Shown here: positions 43,141 through 53,296 of the stretch, in pieces
Layout of the letters: every line of letters begins with the position of its first letter
Position numbering within the stretch: position 1 is the stretch's first letter
NCBI GenBank assembly: GCA_035645695.1
Contig: DASQMC010000070.1
Location: forward strand, 124,001-188,000
DNA from: JAIVJZ01 sp035645695
GTDB taxonomy: Bacteria > Acidobacteriota > Blastocatellia > Pyrinomonadales > Pyrinomonadaceae
Length of the DNA: 64,000 nucleotides
Reading direction: 5' to 3'
The notes under the pieces: model-generated
Databases searched by the model: none
Told to the model about the DNA's origin: nothing
Seen by the model: only the letters and a program-made list of their open reading frames with translations
Made by a program: the position numbers and the translations under genes

Positions 43141-45027
43141 TCAGTCGCGCAGGCGGACGCGGTAAATGATGTCGGGGCCGACGCGCTCGCCCGCGTCGCG
43201 CTCGAACCAGCGGTCGATGGGAGCAAAATTGAACGGCGTCCGGCCGGGTTGGTCGGCCGGAACGACGACGTAGGCGAGCGCGGGAGAGGCGGCGCTGGCG
43301 CGGTCGAAGGCGGCGTGAAAGTCCGCGTAGTTTTTCTTCTCGGCGTCGATCTCGGCCTGCGTGATGGGGCGGAAGTTGACGGTCAGGCGTGGGTTGGCGC
43401 GTTCCCAGCCGAAGATGGCGAAATAGATGAAGCCCTGCTGGCGATAGATGGTTTCAAAGTCGTCGGCGGCGACGCCGGAGTAGTAGAGATACTTGAAAAA
43501 GCGCTCCTTGTTTTCCGCCACCGAGACGCTGGAGAAGACGAACATGTGCGGCGCCCAGACGGTCGAGAACGGCGCGTAGGTCGGAAGGTTGTCGATGCGG
43601 TAGACGCTCGGGTGAAAGACGACCGGATGCGGGTCGGTCTGCTCGATGCGCGCCCGCTCCCTGAGGCGCAACGCCACTCCCGCCCATTCGTCTTTCAACT
43701 GATTGCCGACCGAGGCGCGCCGCGTGATGATCAGAGTCTCGCCCGCACCCCACAGCAGCGCGCCGAGCGCGACGGTCAACCAGATGCGATGCGGCACGGG
43801 GCGCGTCGTCGTCGCCGTCGTAGCTCGCGTTGTGACGGCACCGGCGACACTCGCCGCTTTAACAGTTTGACGCCCCTGCCAGAGCAAGCCCGCCGCGAGC
43901 GCGGCCGCAAGGAGCGCGACGTAGTTGCCGATGTACTGCTCGTAGTGCATCGGTTGAAGCGAACGCCCCGTGATGATCTGCTGGTTGAAGACGACGAGCA
44001 CGGAGAGGGCGAGCGCGGCGGTGAAGAGGAACGCCGCCCCGCGCGGGTTGAGCCAGCGTTTGCGTGCGCCGAAGGCGAGCGCGACGAGCACGAAGGCGTC
44101 CAGCAGAATCACGCCGCGCCAGAGATCGGGGGCGCGCGAATAAGTCAACGCCTGCACGGTGTCCATCGTGGGCGCGCGGCGCGAGAGCAATAGAAAGTAT
44201 GGCACGAGCGAGACGACGGCGCACAGGGACATGAGCGCGAAGGGTTCGACGGCGCGTTGCCAACCGGCGGGGCGCAGCGCGAACCAGAGCAGGGCGAGGC
44301 ATCCGGCGAGCGCGGCGGCGGTCGTCCAGTGGTAGAAATACGAATAGACCATGAGCGCGAACAGCACGCCCGCGGCCAGCGCGGAAAGAAGACGCGTGCG
44401 GCGCGCCGTCGCCGTGAGCGCGCGCCAGTGGAAGCCGCAGAAGAAAAAGAAGAAGGCGAAGGGCACGCCCGGCACGTAGCGGCGCAGGAAGGGAAGAAAG
44501 ACGTAGGCGGTTTTCTGCCCCATTAAGTTCAACACCAGACCCTGACCGGAGACGAGTATGCCGAGGCAAAGCACGAAGGGGACTCCGGCGGCGGCAAGCC
44601 GCTCGTCGCGCGTCAGCATCGAGAGCACCCAGAAGATCGCGAGCGCGCTCATCCCGGCGATGGCGGGCATGAGCAGGATGAACATCGTCGAGGTGGTGAG
44701 GCCGAAGGCGCGCGCCGGGATCGAGATCATGTAAGCGGGGACAAACTGAATCGAGAAGAGCGATTCTGGAAGGGGCGCGCCCGCGCGTTCGTCGTGCCCC
44801 GTGTAAGGGTCGTTCAGGCGCGGGCGGCCGTCAATGAGCGCGTTGGCGTAAGCGGCGTAGGCCGGTTCGTCGCTGTAGAAATGCGCGAACGAGCCGTTCC
44901 AGTCGCTGCCGCGTTTGTAGTTGAGGTGCGCCTGCGGGAACAGCGAGAGCAGCATCAAGGCCAGCGCGGCGAGCAAGCCCCAACGCCAGCGAAGGGGCGT
45001 TTCTTCGCGTTCAAGCGGATTGGTCAT
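43141..45027 (-). CDS. polytopic membrane protein, GT-C-like, intact paralogue
   Basis: A 628-residue protein with about ten hydrophobic segments in its first 440 residues, then a soluble C-terminal domain. A first external loop contains YSDEPAYAAYANALIDGRPR, an acidic motif placed as in GT-C glycosyltransferases that use lipid-linked sugars. I do not recognise a specific family. The intact gene lies next to a broken paralogue on the same strand. Confidence 0.7.
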   Translation of the reverse strand: MTNPLEREETPLRWRWGLLAALALMLLSLFPQAHLNYKRGSDWNGSFAHFYSDEPAYAAYANALIDGRPRLNDPYTGHDERAGAPLPESLFSIQFVPAYMISIPARAFGLTTSTMFILLMPAIAGMSALAIFWVLSMLTRDERLAAAGVPFVLCLGILVSGQGLVLNLMGQKTAYVFLPFLRRYVPGVPFAFFFFFCGFHWRALTATARRTRLLSALAAGVLFALMVYSYFYHWTTAAALAGCLALLWFALRPAGWQRAVEPFALMSLCAVVSLVPYFLLLSRRAPTMDTVQALTYSRAPDLWRGVILLDAFVLVALAFGARKRWLNPRGAAFLFTAALALSVLVVFNQQIITGRSLQPMHYEQYIGNYVALLAAALAAGLLWQGRQTVKAASVAGAVTTRATTATTTRPVPHRIWLTVALGALLWGAGETLIITRRASVGNQLKDEWAGVALRLRERARIEQTDPHPVVFHPSVYRIDNLPTYAPFSTVWAPHMFVFSSVSVAENKERFFKYLYYSGVAADDFETIYRQQGFIYFAIFGWERANPRLTVNFRPITQAEIDAEKKNYADFHAAFDRASAASPALAYVVVPADQPGRTPFNFAPIDRWFERDAGERVGPDIIYRVRLRD

Positions 45028-45117
45028 GGCAAACTTTGAACAGTTGTTTCACGAACGACGACGACGGCTCGGAAGAACGTTTGATACTAAGTTTTCGAGA
45101 TCGCATCAGGCAAGCCT

Positions 45118-46974
45118 TCAAGGGCGCAGGCGCAGGCGTTGGATCGTGTAGTCGCCGACGCGCTCGCCCGCGTCGCGCTCGTACCAGCGGTCGAGTTACG
45201 CCAGATCGTGCGGGCGTTCCGGCGACGTAATGACGTAGGAGAGCGTGGGGCGCGCGGCCTCGTCGCGCGTGAAGGCGGCGACGTATGCGGCGTAGGCGCG
45301 CGCCTCGCCGTCGATCTCTCCGGCGGTCAGAGGCGCGTGGGCGTTGGTGAGGTAAGGCAGGGCGCGGTCGGGGCTGAAAAGCATGTAGATGATGAAACGG
45401 TTGGCGGCGACGAAGCGGGGAAAGTCCTGCGGCGCGACGCCCGTGTAATAAAGATATTGATAGATACGCTCTTTGTGCCCGCTTGCCGTGAGTCCTGAAC
45501 TGACCAGCATGTGCGGCGACCAGAGGACGGCCTGCGGGGCGATGATGGGCAAGCTGTCGGACAACATGTAACTCGTTACGAGCGCGACGCGCCGCCCCTC
45601 CTGCTGCTGCCCGATCACGGGCGCATCGTCCGCGCGCCCGATCTCCTTCATGCGGCGCGCCACCCGCACCTGTTCGTCGCGCATGAAGTTGGTCGGCGTA
45701 AACTGGCGCGTGATCCTGACGGTATCAAACAGGGCGACCGCGTATGCGGCCGACACAATGCAGGCGGCAAGCACCCGCGAGACGCTTCCCGGCCGCGCCG
45801 TGCCCGCGCTCACCGTGGCTGCGCAGAGCTCCTGCCGGATGAGCGCGACCGTGAGGAAGAAAGCCAGCGGCGCGACATAATTCAGCGTGAACACTTTGTA
45901 ATGGATCGGCTGGAGCGAAAGCCCCGTCAGCACTTGCTGGTTGAACACGACGAACGGCGTGAGGGCGAAGGAGGCCGCGAACAGCACGGCCGGGTCGCGC
46001 CACGCGAGCGCCCTGCGCTACACGCCGTAGGCCAGCAACACTAAAGCCGCGTAGCCGATCAACTCGGGCGCACGCCAGAGGTCTGGGAGGCGCGTTTGCT
46101 GTAGCACTTGCACGGTGTCCATCGTCGGCGCGCGGCGCGCGAGCAGCAGGGCGTAAGGCACGAGCGAGAGAGCGCCGAGCGCGCCCACCGCGCCGAAAAC
46201 TTTCCACGCCCTCGTCTCGTCGCGCCCTACGCGGAAGGCCGCGAGCCACAGCAGCGCGAGACAGGCGAGCCACGCGGTGGCGGTCGTCCACAGGTAAAAG
46301 TAGGAGAAGACGAGCACGGCCAGAACCGCGCCCGCCGCCAGCGCGGACGACCAACGTTTCCGCCTCTCGCCCGCGACCGTCGCGAGGGCGCGCCGCACAA
46401 GCGCGATGAATAGAAAGAGCAAAGGGAAGGGCGCGGAGGGAACGTAACGGCGCAGAAACGGGGGAAAGATCGGAATCGCGCGCCGCCCCGTGAAGGCGAA
46501 GAGAGAACCCTGCCCCGATGCGAACGCGCCGGAGCAAAGGATAAGGACGACGCCCACCGCCGCGAGCCGTTCCTCTTTCAGCAACAGCAAGAGCAGCCAG
46601 TAGAGCGCGAGCGAGGCGGCGAAGGCGACGAGGGGAGGGAGCGCGATGAAGACGGCGTGAGCGTCGAGGCCGAGCGCGCGCGCAGGCAGCGCGAGCGCGT
46701 AAGCGGGGATGAACTGGATCGAAAAGAGCGACTCGGGAAGGGGCTCGCCCGCATGGTCTACGGTTCCGGCGTAAGGGTCGTTCAGGCGCGGGCGGCCGTC
46801 GATGAGCGCGGCGAGGTAGGCGGCATAGGCCGTCTCGTCGCCGTCGAAGGAGGCGTATGCGCCCTGCCAGTCGCCGCCGCGCGCGTACCACAGGTGCGCT
46901 TGCGGGAACAGGGCGAGCAACGTCATGGCGATGGCCGCCAGCACGCCGGGACGCCAGCTATAGTTTCTCTGCAT
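45118..46974 (-). pseudogene. broken paralogue of the GT-C-like membrane protein (two nonsense codons)
   Basis: The same architecture and much of the same sequence as the neighbouring gene: DGDETAYAAYLAALIDGRPR in the first loop, APTMDTVQ in mid-protein, and LDRWYERDAGERVGDYTIQR near the end. The reading frame is continuous from 46974 to 45118 but is interrupted by TAG at 46018-46020 and TAA at 45196-45198. The intact paralogue has ordinary residues at the aligned positions. No frameshift was seen. Either a recent pseudogene or, less likely, sequence error. Confidence 0.8.
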
Positions 46975-47215
46975 CAATTTCTCGCGCGGCTCGCGCCGCC
47001 CGCGTCGAAAGGTTGTTCGTCACACGCGAATCGCAATTCGCCGGAAGCCGGGTTGATTATACCTCCTCACGGCGCGCTTGGAGGCGCGCGGAGCGCGGCG
47101 GCCGGGCGTCGCCGGAAGTTGAAGTTGACAAGAAGTGTGGGGCGGGCGAAGATGCGGGACAACCTCGGGCGGATCAAGTTTTAGTTCTACTAAAAAAAGT
47201 TCAACAGACATGCCG

Positions 47216-47238
47216 GTCGGCCGCAGCCGACGTTTTTT
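47216..47238 (+). promoter_or_regulatory. terminator-like hairpin abutting a start codon
   Basis: A perfect 6-bp stem, GTCGGC and GCCGAC, around CGCA, followed by G and six T's, ending directly at the ATG of the MFS-hydrolase gene. A smaller hairpin, TTTTAGTTCTACTAAAA, is just upstream. As an attenuator it would block both transcription and ribosome access. No Shine-Dalgarno is visible. The rest of the 46975-47215 gap holds nothing else I recognise. Confidence 0.45.
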
Positions 47239-49857
47239 ATGTCAACGACTGTTTACGAAGACGACACGACGGCGCGGCCTTCGGCGCGTCTCGCCGCAAT
47301 GTGCGCGTGCCTGTTGATGCTCGTCGCGCTCGTCGATTCGCAGGTCGTCGCGGCCATCACGCCGCAGATCGCCGCCGGGCTCGGCAGCGCGAAGACGAGC
47401 GTGGCGGCGAGCGCGATGGTCTATGCGCTGGCGGCGGCGGCGGTCGCGCTCGTGCTCGGCCGAAGCGCGCGGCGCGCGCGCCCGGCGCGCTGGTTGCCGT
47501 GGGCGGCCGGAATCTTCGTCGCCGCGAACGCGCTCGCGGCCTTCGCCCCACACGTCGCCCTCTTCTGGACGGCGCGCGCTATGGCCGGGCTCGCGGGCGG
47601 TTTGGTGAGCGCGCTCGTCATCGCCGCGCTCGCGGACGCTTCCAGCTACGCGCGGCGCGGCAAACAGATGAGCGGCGTGGCCGTCGTATATTTTCTCGCG
47701 CCCGTGCTCGGCGTGCCGGTGGGCGCGTGGATGGCGGGGCGCGTCGGCTGGCGCGCGGTCTTCGCCGCATCGGCCGTGCTTGTCGGCGTCGCGGGTCTGC
47801 TCGTGCGGCGGTTTCCGCTGCCGTCCGCGAGCGAGGCGACCGGCGACGAGGCGGCAACCGGCCCCGCGACGGGCGACTCGACGGGCGGCGCGCGGAGGCA
47901 AAAGGTTGACGCGCGACGAAAGAGGTTTGACGAAAAGAACGGAGTTGACGAGCGGACTAACGCCCACGAACGAAAGAATGCCGGTGAAGGAAAGAACGCC
48001 GACGAACGAAAGCACGCGGGCGGGCAAGCGACGGGGCGCGTGTCGCTGTGGCGTCTCGCGATGCGTTCGCGCTCGACGCGGCGCGGCATCGTCAGCGCGT
48101 TCTTCGTCTCCGGCGGCCTCGTCGGGTTGACGACTTATCTCGGCACGTGGTTCTCGGACGCGTTCCGCGCGGGCGCACGCGAAGTCGGGCTGATCTACGC
48201 GCTGGCCGGGGCGGGCGCGGTGGCGGGCGGCGCGCTCGGCGGGTTGTTCGCAGACCGCTACGGCAAACGGCGCGTTGCCGTCGTCAGCAGCGCGTTGATG
48301 ATCCTATTCGTGCTCGTGTTGCCGACCTTCACGTGGGGCGCGTGGCTCTGGGCGATCATCTGCGCGACGGCCTTTCTCGCCGCGCTGCGCGTCGCGCCGC
48401 TGCAAGCGTTGATTACCGAACTCGTCGCCGCGTCGGAGCGCGCGACCTACGTCGCCCTGCGCAACGGCGCGTCGCAACTCGGCATTGCGCTTGCCGTCGC
48501 GGCGGGCGCTCGCCTCTACCCGCGTTACGGGCTGGCGGGCGTCGGCGCGATGTGCGCCGCCCTCACGCTCGGCGCGACGCTCAGCATGCGCAAACTCGCA
48601 GACCCGCATGACGAACGCGCGCGCGCACCCGAAGGCGACGGCGCAACGCGCGCAGGCGAAGGCGACGGCGCAACGCGCGCAGGCGAAGGCGACCGTGCGC
48701 GCGCACTCGAAGGCGGCGCGGCTCACGCACTTGAAGGCGACGCGGCGCGCGTTCCCGTAGGCGACGGCACTGCACGAGCGCGCGAGGGCGACGGCACGGC
48801 ACGAGGAGATGAAGACTCCGCGCCGCTCGCCCTCGGAGGCCACGCGCAAGGGGGCGTGCGCGCAACCTTGGCGGATGAAAAAGAGGGACGCGCGCGTCGC
48901 GGTTTCGCCGGGCGCGGCATCGCGCGAAAATTCGTCGCCGTCGTGATCGCGATAGTTTTAATCGTGACGGTCGGCTTGCCGTGGCTCCTGAGTTTCGCCA
49001 TCACGAAGGCGGGGACGCGCCCCGGCGAGCGCGACCGCACCGACACGCCCGCCGCGCACGGCGCTATTTACGAACCCGTCTCTTTCTCTTCGATTGACGG
49101 CAACACGCTCTCCGGCTGGTATCTTCCCGCGGGCGGCGCGGGGCGGCGGCGCGGCGTGACGTTCGTCCTGACGCACGGGCTGTTTCGCTCGCGCTACGAG
49201 ATGCTCGAACGCGGCCTCGCCCTGTGGCGCGAGGGCTACGGCGTGCTGCTCTACGACCTCAGACGGCACGGCGCGAGCGCGGCGGAGTTTTCCACCATCG
49301 GTTACGACGAGCGGCACGACGTGGCGGCCGCATTCCGCTTCGTGCGCGCGCGCGCCCCCGGCGAACGCATCATGCTCCTGGGCGTCTCGATGGGCGCGGC
49401 GGCGACGCTTCTGGCGGCCTCCGAGATTCAGGACGAAAAACTTCTCGGCGTCGTCGCCGAGTCGAGCTTCCTCTCGTTCGCGGATACGGTCAGGCATCAC
49501 GTCTCGCTGATCAGAATCCCTCCGTCGCCGCAGGGCGGAGGCATCCGCGTGCCGGCTTTTCCTTTCGCGACGCTGTTGATAAAGTTCACTGCGTGGCGTT
49601 TGAACTTCGCGGCCGAGGATTACGATTTGCGGCGGGCGGTGGGGAACATATCGCGCCCCGTGCTTTTCATCGGCGGCGCGAAGGACGCGCGCATGCCGAA
49701 CGCCGCCGTGCTCGAACCGCTCTACGCGGCGGCGCGGGGCGCGGGTAAACGCAAATTTATCGTCGAGGGCGCGACGCACGGGCGAGCCTACGACGTGTCG
49801 CCGGAAAGTTACGTCAGGGCCGTCAACGAGTTCGTCGAATCAATCGAACCACGGTAA
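47239..49857 (+). CDS. MFS transporter fused to alpha/beta hydrolase
   Basis: An 872-residue fusion. Residues about 15-455 are a 12-segment major facilitator transporter, with a charged low-complexity loop at about 215-265 (DERTNAHERKNAGEGKNADE). A second low-complexity linker of repeated EGDGATRAG-like units follows (about 455-530). Then comes one further membrane segment (VAVVIAIVLIVTVGLPWLLS), and a C-terminal alpha/beta hydrolase with Ser717 in GVSMGA, Asp816 and His847. Each half has its own complete signature, so this is not two overlapping genes; no stop separates them. Substrates are unknown. Confidence 0.85.
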   Translation: MSTTVYEDDTTARPSARLAAMCACLLMLVALVDSQVVAAITPQIAAGLGSAKTSVAASAMVYALAAAAVALVLGRSARRARPARWLPWAAGIFVAANALAAFAPHVALFWTARAMAGLAGGLVSALVIAALADASSYARRGKQMSGVAVVYFLAPVLGVPVGAWMAGRVGWRAVFAASAVLVGVAGLLVRRFPLPSASEATGDEAATGPATGDSTGGARRQKVDARRKRFDEKNGVDERTNAHERKNAGEGKNADERKHAGGQATGRVSLWRLAMRSRSTRRGIVSAFFVSGGLVGLTTYLGTWFSDAFRAGAREVGLIYALAGAGAVAGGALGGLFADRYGKRRVAVVSSALMILFVLVLPTFTWGAWLWAIICATAFLAALRVAPLQALITELVAASERATYVALRNGASQLGIALAVAAGARLYPRYGLAGVGAMCAALTLGATLSMRKLADPHDERARAPEGDGATRAGEGDGATRAGEGDRARALEGGAAHALEGDAARVPVGDGTARAREGDGTARGDEDSAPLALGGHAQGGVRATLADEKEGRARRGFAGRGIARKFVAVVIAIVLIVTVGLPWLLSFAITKAGTRPGERDRTDTPAAHGAIYEPVSFSSIDGNTLSGWYLPAGGAGRRRGVTFVLTHGLFRSRYEMLERGLALWREGYGVLLYDLRRHGASAAEFSTIGYDERHDVAAAFRFVRARAPGERIMLLGVSMGAAATLLAASEIQDEKLLGVVAESSFLSFADTVRHHVSLIRIPPSPQGGGIRVPAFPFATLLIKFTAWRLNFAAEDYDLRRAVGNISRPVLFIGGAKDARMPNAAVLEPLYAAARGAGKRKFIVEGATHGRAYDVSPESYVRAVNEFVESIEPR
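48631..48810 (+). repeat. in-frame tandem repeat in the MFS-hydrolase linker
   Basis: A run of imperfect copies of a 24- or 27-base unit (GAAGGCGACGGCGCAACGCG and continuing), read as EGDGATRAG, EGDGATRAG, then diverging as EGDRARAL, EGDAARVPV, EGDGTARG. Such in-frame runs can change length by slippage without shifting the frame. Confidence 0.7.
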
Positions 49858-49941
49858 CGCGCCGCGCTGAAACCGCTAACGAGACGCGCACGTATCAACA
49901 TCTATCCGGGCGGAACCTATTTTGCCGACAGGAGAACCGAC

Positions 49942-50466
49942 ATGAGTGAAAAGAATCGGGCGGATGCGACCGGGAGCGACGGCAGCCCCGCCATCGCCTC
50001 CGCCACGACGACGGCGGCGACGCCGCAGGGCGCAAACGGCGGAAGCGCTTCCGCCGAACTACACGACGCGGCGGCAGACGTTGAGGGCGTCTCGCTCGAC
50101 ACGGGGCGGCTGATACCCGTGGCCGCCGACGAGGCGACGAATTCCTACTCGATGCTCGAACCGCGCATGAAGAAAGTCTACGGCGCGTATTACAAAGAGT
50201 TATACTACACGCCGGAGCGGCGCATCCTCGACCCGAAAGTGCAGGAGTTGATCTCCATCGCCGCCTCGCTCGTGGCGAAGTGCGACGGCTGCATTGACGG
50301 CCACATGAAAAAGGCGCTCGCCCTCGGCGCGACGAAGGAAGAGATCAGCGAGACGATCTGCATCGCCGCCGCCATCAACGCCGCCGCCATGATCGACCTT
50401 AGCGACCGCACGGCCGCGCGTCTCGGCTTGAACCATTTTCCGTCGAAACCCACCGAAAAAATCTGA
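49942..50466 (+). CDS. carboxymuconolactone decarboxylase / AhpD-family protein
   Basis: A 174-residue protein with a low-complexity N-terminal 45 residues and a CMD/AhpD domain. The redox motif CDGC (C114, C117) with a nearby His (DGHMKK) fits the AhpD alkylhydroperoxidase branch rather than the ring-opening lactone decarboxylases. AGGAG precedes the ATG. Possible role in peroxide reduction. Confidence 0.85.
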   Translation: MSEKNRADATGSDGSPAIASATTTAATPQGANGGSASAELHDAAADVEGVSLDTGRLIPVAADEATNSYSMLEPRMKKVYGAYYKELYYTPERRILDPKVQELISIAASLVAKCDGCIDGHMKKALALGATKEEISETICIAAAINAAAMIDLSDRTAARLGLNHFPSKPTEKI

Positions 50467-50477
50467 CGGCCGATTAT

Positions 50478-51524
50478 ATGCCCGTGAGGATTGAGTTAAG
50501 GCGTATGAAATACCGTGTCGAAAAAGGGAGTGCGACCGAAACGTCGCCGCGTCGCTTGCCGTGGGGATGGGGCGCGGCGTGGTGTTCGTCTCTGCTGGCG
50601 ACGTGCGCGTTGTTGCTCTCGGCTTCGTCCGCCTGTCTTGCGCAGGAGACGAAAACCCCGGCCGCTGCCGCCTCCGTGAGCGCGCCCGTCGCGAAGGAGA
50701 GCGGCGCGGCTGCCGCCGGGCGCGTCGAATACGCGGAGTTCCCTTCGGCGAGTCTCGGCCGAAACGTGCGCTACGCAGTCTCGCTCCCGCCTTCTTATGA
50801 CAGGCGCGCGGCCGGGCGTTACCCGCTCGTCATCTTCCTGCACGGCCTGAACAACGACGAGCGCGACTGGGAGAGCCGCGGCATCGAGCGGAAACTCGAA
50901 GCCCTGCGCGCGGCCTCGAAGGTGGGCGAGTTTATCGTCGCCATACCCTACGGCGCGAACAGTTTTTACCTCAACGCGCGCGACGGCACGCGCTACGAGG
51001 ATGCCGTCGTCAAAGACTTTTTGCCGTTCGTGGATAAGACTTATCGCACGCTGCCCTCGCCGCGCTCGCGCCTGATCGAAGGCATCTCGATGGGCGGCTA
51101 CGGCGCGCTGCTGATAGCCTTCAAGCATCCCGAACTATTCGCGGGCGTCGCCGCGCACAGCGCCGCCCTCTTCGATGAACTGCCGCAACCGCCGAAGTCG
51201 CCCGAAGATCGCGGCGGAAAGTATCGCTACGATCTCGCCACGAAACTCTTCGGCACGCCGCCCGACCCGGCGTTCTTTCAGGTCAACAATCCGCTTCAAC
51301 TCGCTCGCGCGAACGCCGCCGCGATCAAGCGTCTGAAGATTTATTTCGACATCGGCCAGAGCGACCGCTACGGGTTCGAGCGTGGGAACGCCCAACTCTC
51401 CGCCGTCCTGAAAGCCGCGGGCGTCGCGCACGAATACACGCTCGCCCCCGGCGCGCACGGCTGGTCGTTTCTCTCCGACCGCATCGAACCCGCCTTTGCC
51501 TTCGTCTGGAACACCGTGCGCTGA
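50478..51524 (+). CDS. secreted alpha/beta hydrolase (esterase D family)
   Basis: A 348-residue putative esterase of the S-formylglutathione hydrolase/esterase D group, with Ser204 in GISMGGYGA. Hydrophobic sequence around residues 30-55 looks like a signal or anchor. Start candidates are ATG 50478 and, nine residues later, ATG 50505. It starts 11 bases after the AhpD-like gene. Confidence 0.8.
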   Translation: MPVRIELRRMKYRVEKGSATETSPRRLPWGWGAAWCSSLLATCALLLSASSACLAQETKTPAAAASVSAPVAKESGAAAAGRVEYAEFPSASLGRNVRYAVSLPPSYDRRAAGRYPLVIFLHGLNNDERDWESRGIERKLEALRAASKVGEFIVAIPYGANSFYLNARDGTRYEDAVVKDFLPFVDKTYRTLPSPRSRLIEGISMGGYGALLIAFKHPELFAGVAAHSAALFDELPQPPKSPEDRGGKYRYDLATKLFGTPPDPAFFQVNNPLQLARANAAAIKRLKIYFDIGQSDRYGFERGNAQLSAVLKAAGVAHEYTLAPGAHGWSFLSDRIEPAFAFVWNTVR

Positions 51525-51606
51525 CCGCTCACGCGACCGGGGCGACGGGGGCGATCTCCAATGAAATAAGTTTGTGTCCAAGCGTGCCTCGAAAGGAAGT
51601 GAAAAA

Positions 51607-53292
51607 ATGAGTAACAAAAAGTCATCCGCGTTGGTCTTCTCATTGCTGTGCTCGTGTGCGCTGGCGCTGCTCGTGGCGCTTCCGCCGTCCGGCGCGGCGC
51701 ACGACGGCGACAAACACATCGGCGAGGGCGGCAATGGACAACCGGGCGGACAGCCTTTGTCGGCGTTGGGCTTCACGCCGTGCGTGAACGGAATGGCCGC
51801 CACGTTTCCCTGTCGAAATGTCGATCTCGCTTCGTTCCTCCCGCTCGCGAGCATCGGCGGCGGCACGGGCAACGATGTCTGGGGCTGGACTGACCCGGCC
51901 ACGAACAAAGAATATGCGCTCATGGGTCGTTCGAGCGGAACTGCCTTCGTGGACATCAGCGACGCCGAAAACCCCGTCTATCTCGGCAATCTGCCCACGC
52001 ACAGCGTCGATTCCGTCTGGCGTTCGATCAAGGTTTATGCCAACCACGCCTTCATCGTAAGCGAGGCGGCGAATCATGGAATGCAGGTCTTCGACCTGAC
52101 GCGTTTGCGTAATCTCCCGTCCCCCGCGCCCGTCACTTTTACCGAAACGGCACACTACAACGGCTTCAGCCGCGCGCATACGATCACCATCAACGAAAGG
52201 ACGGGCTTCGCTTACGCCAACGGCGTGACCGCTTACGCCGACGCCGCCGCCAACAAGTGCGCGCGCGGCCTACACATGATAGACGTGCGAAACCCCGTCC
52301 AGCCGGTCTTCGCCGGGTGCTTCGATGCGGACGGCTACACGCACGATTCGCAATGCGTCACTTACAACGGCCCGGACGCCGATTATCGCAACCGGGAGAT
52401 TTGCTTCAATTCCAACGAAGACACTCTGACCATCGTGGATGTCACCGATAAGAAGTCGCCGCGGCAACTGTCGCGCACTATTTATGACGGCAGTGCCTAC
52501 ACCCATCAGGGCTGGCTGACCGACGATCACTCCCTGTTTTTAGTTGACGACGAATTGGACGAGCAAAAGCTCAAGACGAAGACGCGCACGCATATCTTCA
52601 ACGTCTCCGACCTCGATGCGCCGTCAATCACGGGTTTCCACGAAGGCACGACCACCGCGATTGATCACAACCTCTACATCCTCGGCCGCTACGCTTATCA
52701 ATCCAACTACCGGAGCGGCCTGCGCGTGCTCGACATCAGCCAGGCCGCTACGGCCACGCTGCAAGAGGTCGGCTATTTCGACGTTTACCCGGCGGACGAT
52801 CTGCCGAACTTTAACGGCACCTGGAGTAATTACCCGTTCTTCAAAAGCGGCGTCGTCATAGTCAGCGGCATCGAGCAGGGACTTTTCATGCTCCGGCCGA
52901 AGACGGATTTTGCCCAGACGCCTCAACTTCTCACGGAATGGAACTCGACCCGCGCGATTGCGCTCGAATCGGTGACGCGCATGCGAGAACCCTTCGCCGT
53001 CAAGTCGACCCAGAACTTCAGCGCCGACGGGCGCACGCGTGTCGTGCTGTTCGCGGCCAACGTGAATCTCGCGCCGGGCGAGCCTCAGACGGTCGTCAAG
53101 GCTCAGGCGGAAGATGCCGCGCAGAGAATCTATCCTCTGGCCGTGGAACACGTCGGCAAGGTTCCCGATTACGAACGGGTAACGCAGGTGGTCGTCGTCT
53201 TGCCGGACGAACTGGCGAATGCGGGCGATGTCTCGGTGAGCATCAGCCTGCGCGGCACGCCCGGCAACAAAGCTCTGATTAGAATCCAGTGA
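51607..53292 (+). CDS. choice-of-anchor B family protein (beta-propeller-like)
   Basis: A 561-residue secreted protein with a signal peptide (MSNKKSSALVFSLLCSCALA and continuing). Repeats such as GTAFVDISDAENPVYLGNLP and RGLHMIDVRNPVQPVFAGCF are LVIVD-type beta-propeller blades. The architecture matches choice-of-anchor B proteins. ATG 51607 was chosen because AAAGGAAGTG precedes it. It ends before a terminator hairpin. Confidence 0.85.
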   Translation: MSNKKSSALVFSLLCSCALALLVALPPSGAAHDGDKHIGEGGNGQPGGQPLSALGFTPCVNGMAATFPCRNVDLASFLPLASIGGGTGNDVWGWTDPATNKEYALMGRSSGTAFVDISDAENPVYLGNLPTHSVDSVWRSIKVYANHAFIVSEAANHGMQVFDLTRLRNLPSPAPVTFTETAHYNGFSRAHTITINERTGFAYANGVTAYADAAANKCARGLHMIDVRNPVQPVFAGCFDADGYTHDSQCVTYNGPDADYRNREICFNSNEDTLTIVDVTDKKSPRQLSRTIYDGSAYTHQGWLTDDHSLFLVDDELDEQKLKTKTRTHIFNVSDLDAPSITGFHEGTTTAIDHNLYILGRYAYQSNYRSGLRVLDISQAATATLQEVGYFDVYPADDLPNFNGTWSNYPFFKSGVVIVSGIEQGLFMLRPKTDFAQTPQLLTEWNSTRAIALESVTRMREPFAVKSTQNFSADGRTRVVLFAANVNLAPGEPQTVVKAQAEDAAQRIYPLAVEHVGKVPDYERVTQVVVVLPDELANAGDVSVSISLRGTPGNKALIRIQ

Positions 53293-53296
53293 AGAT

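Noticed and set aside
45118..46974. Programmed stop-codon readthrough in the broken paralogue
   Set aside because: Two different stops (TAG, TAA) with no recoding signal; loss of function is simpler.
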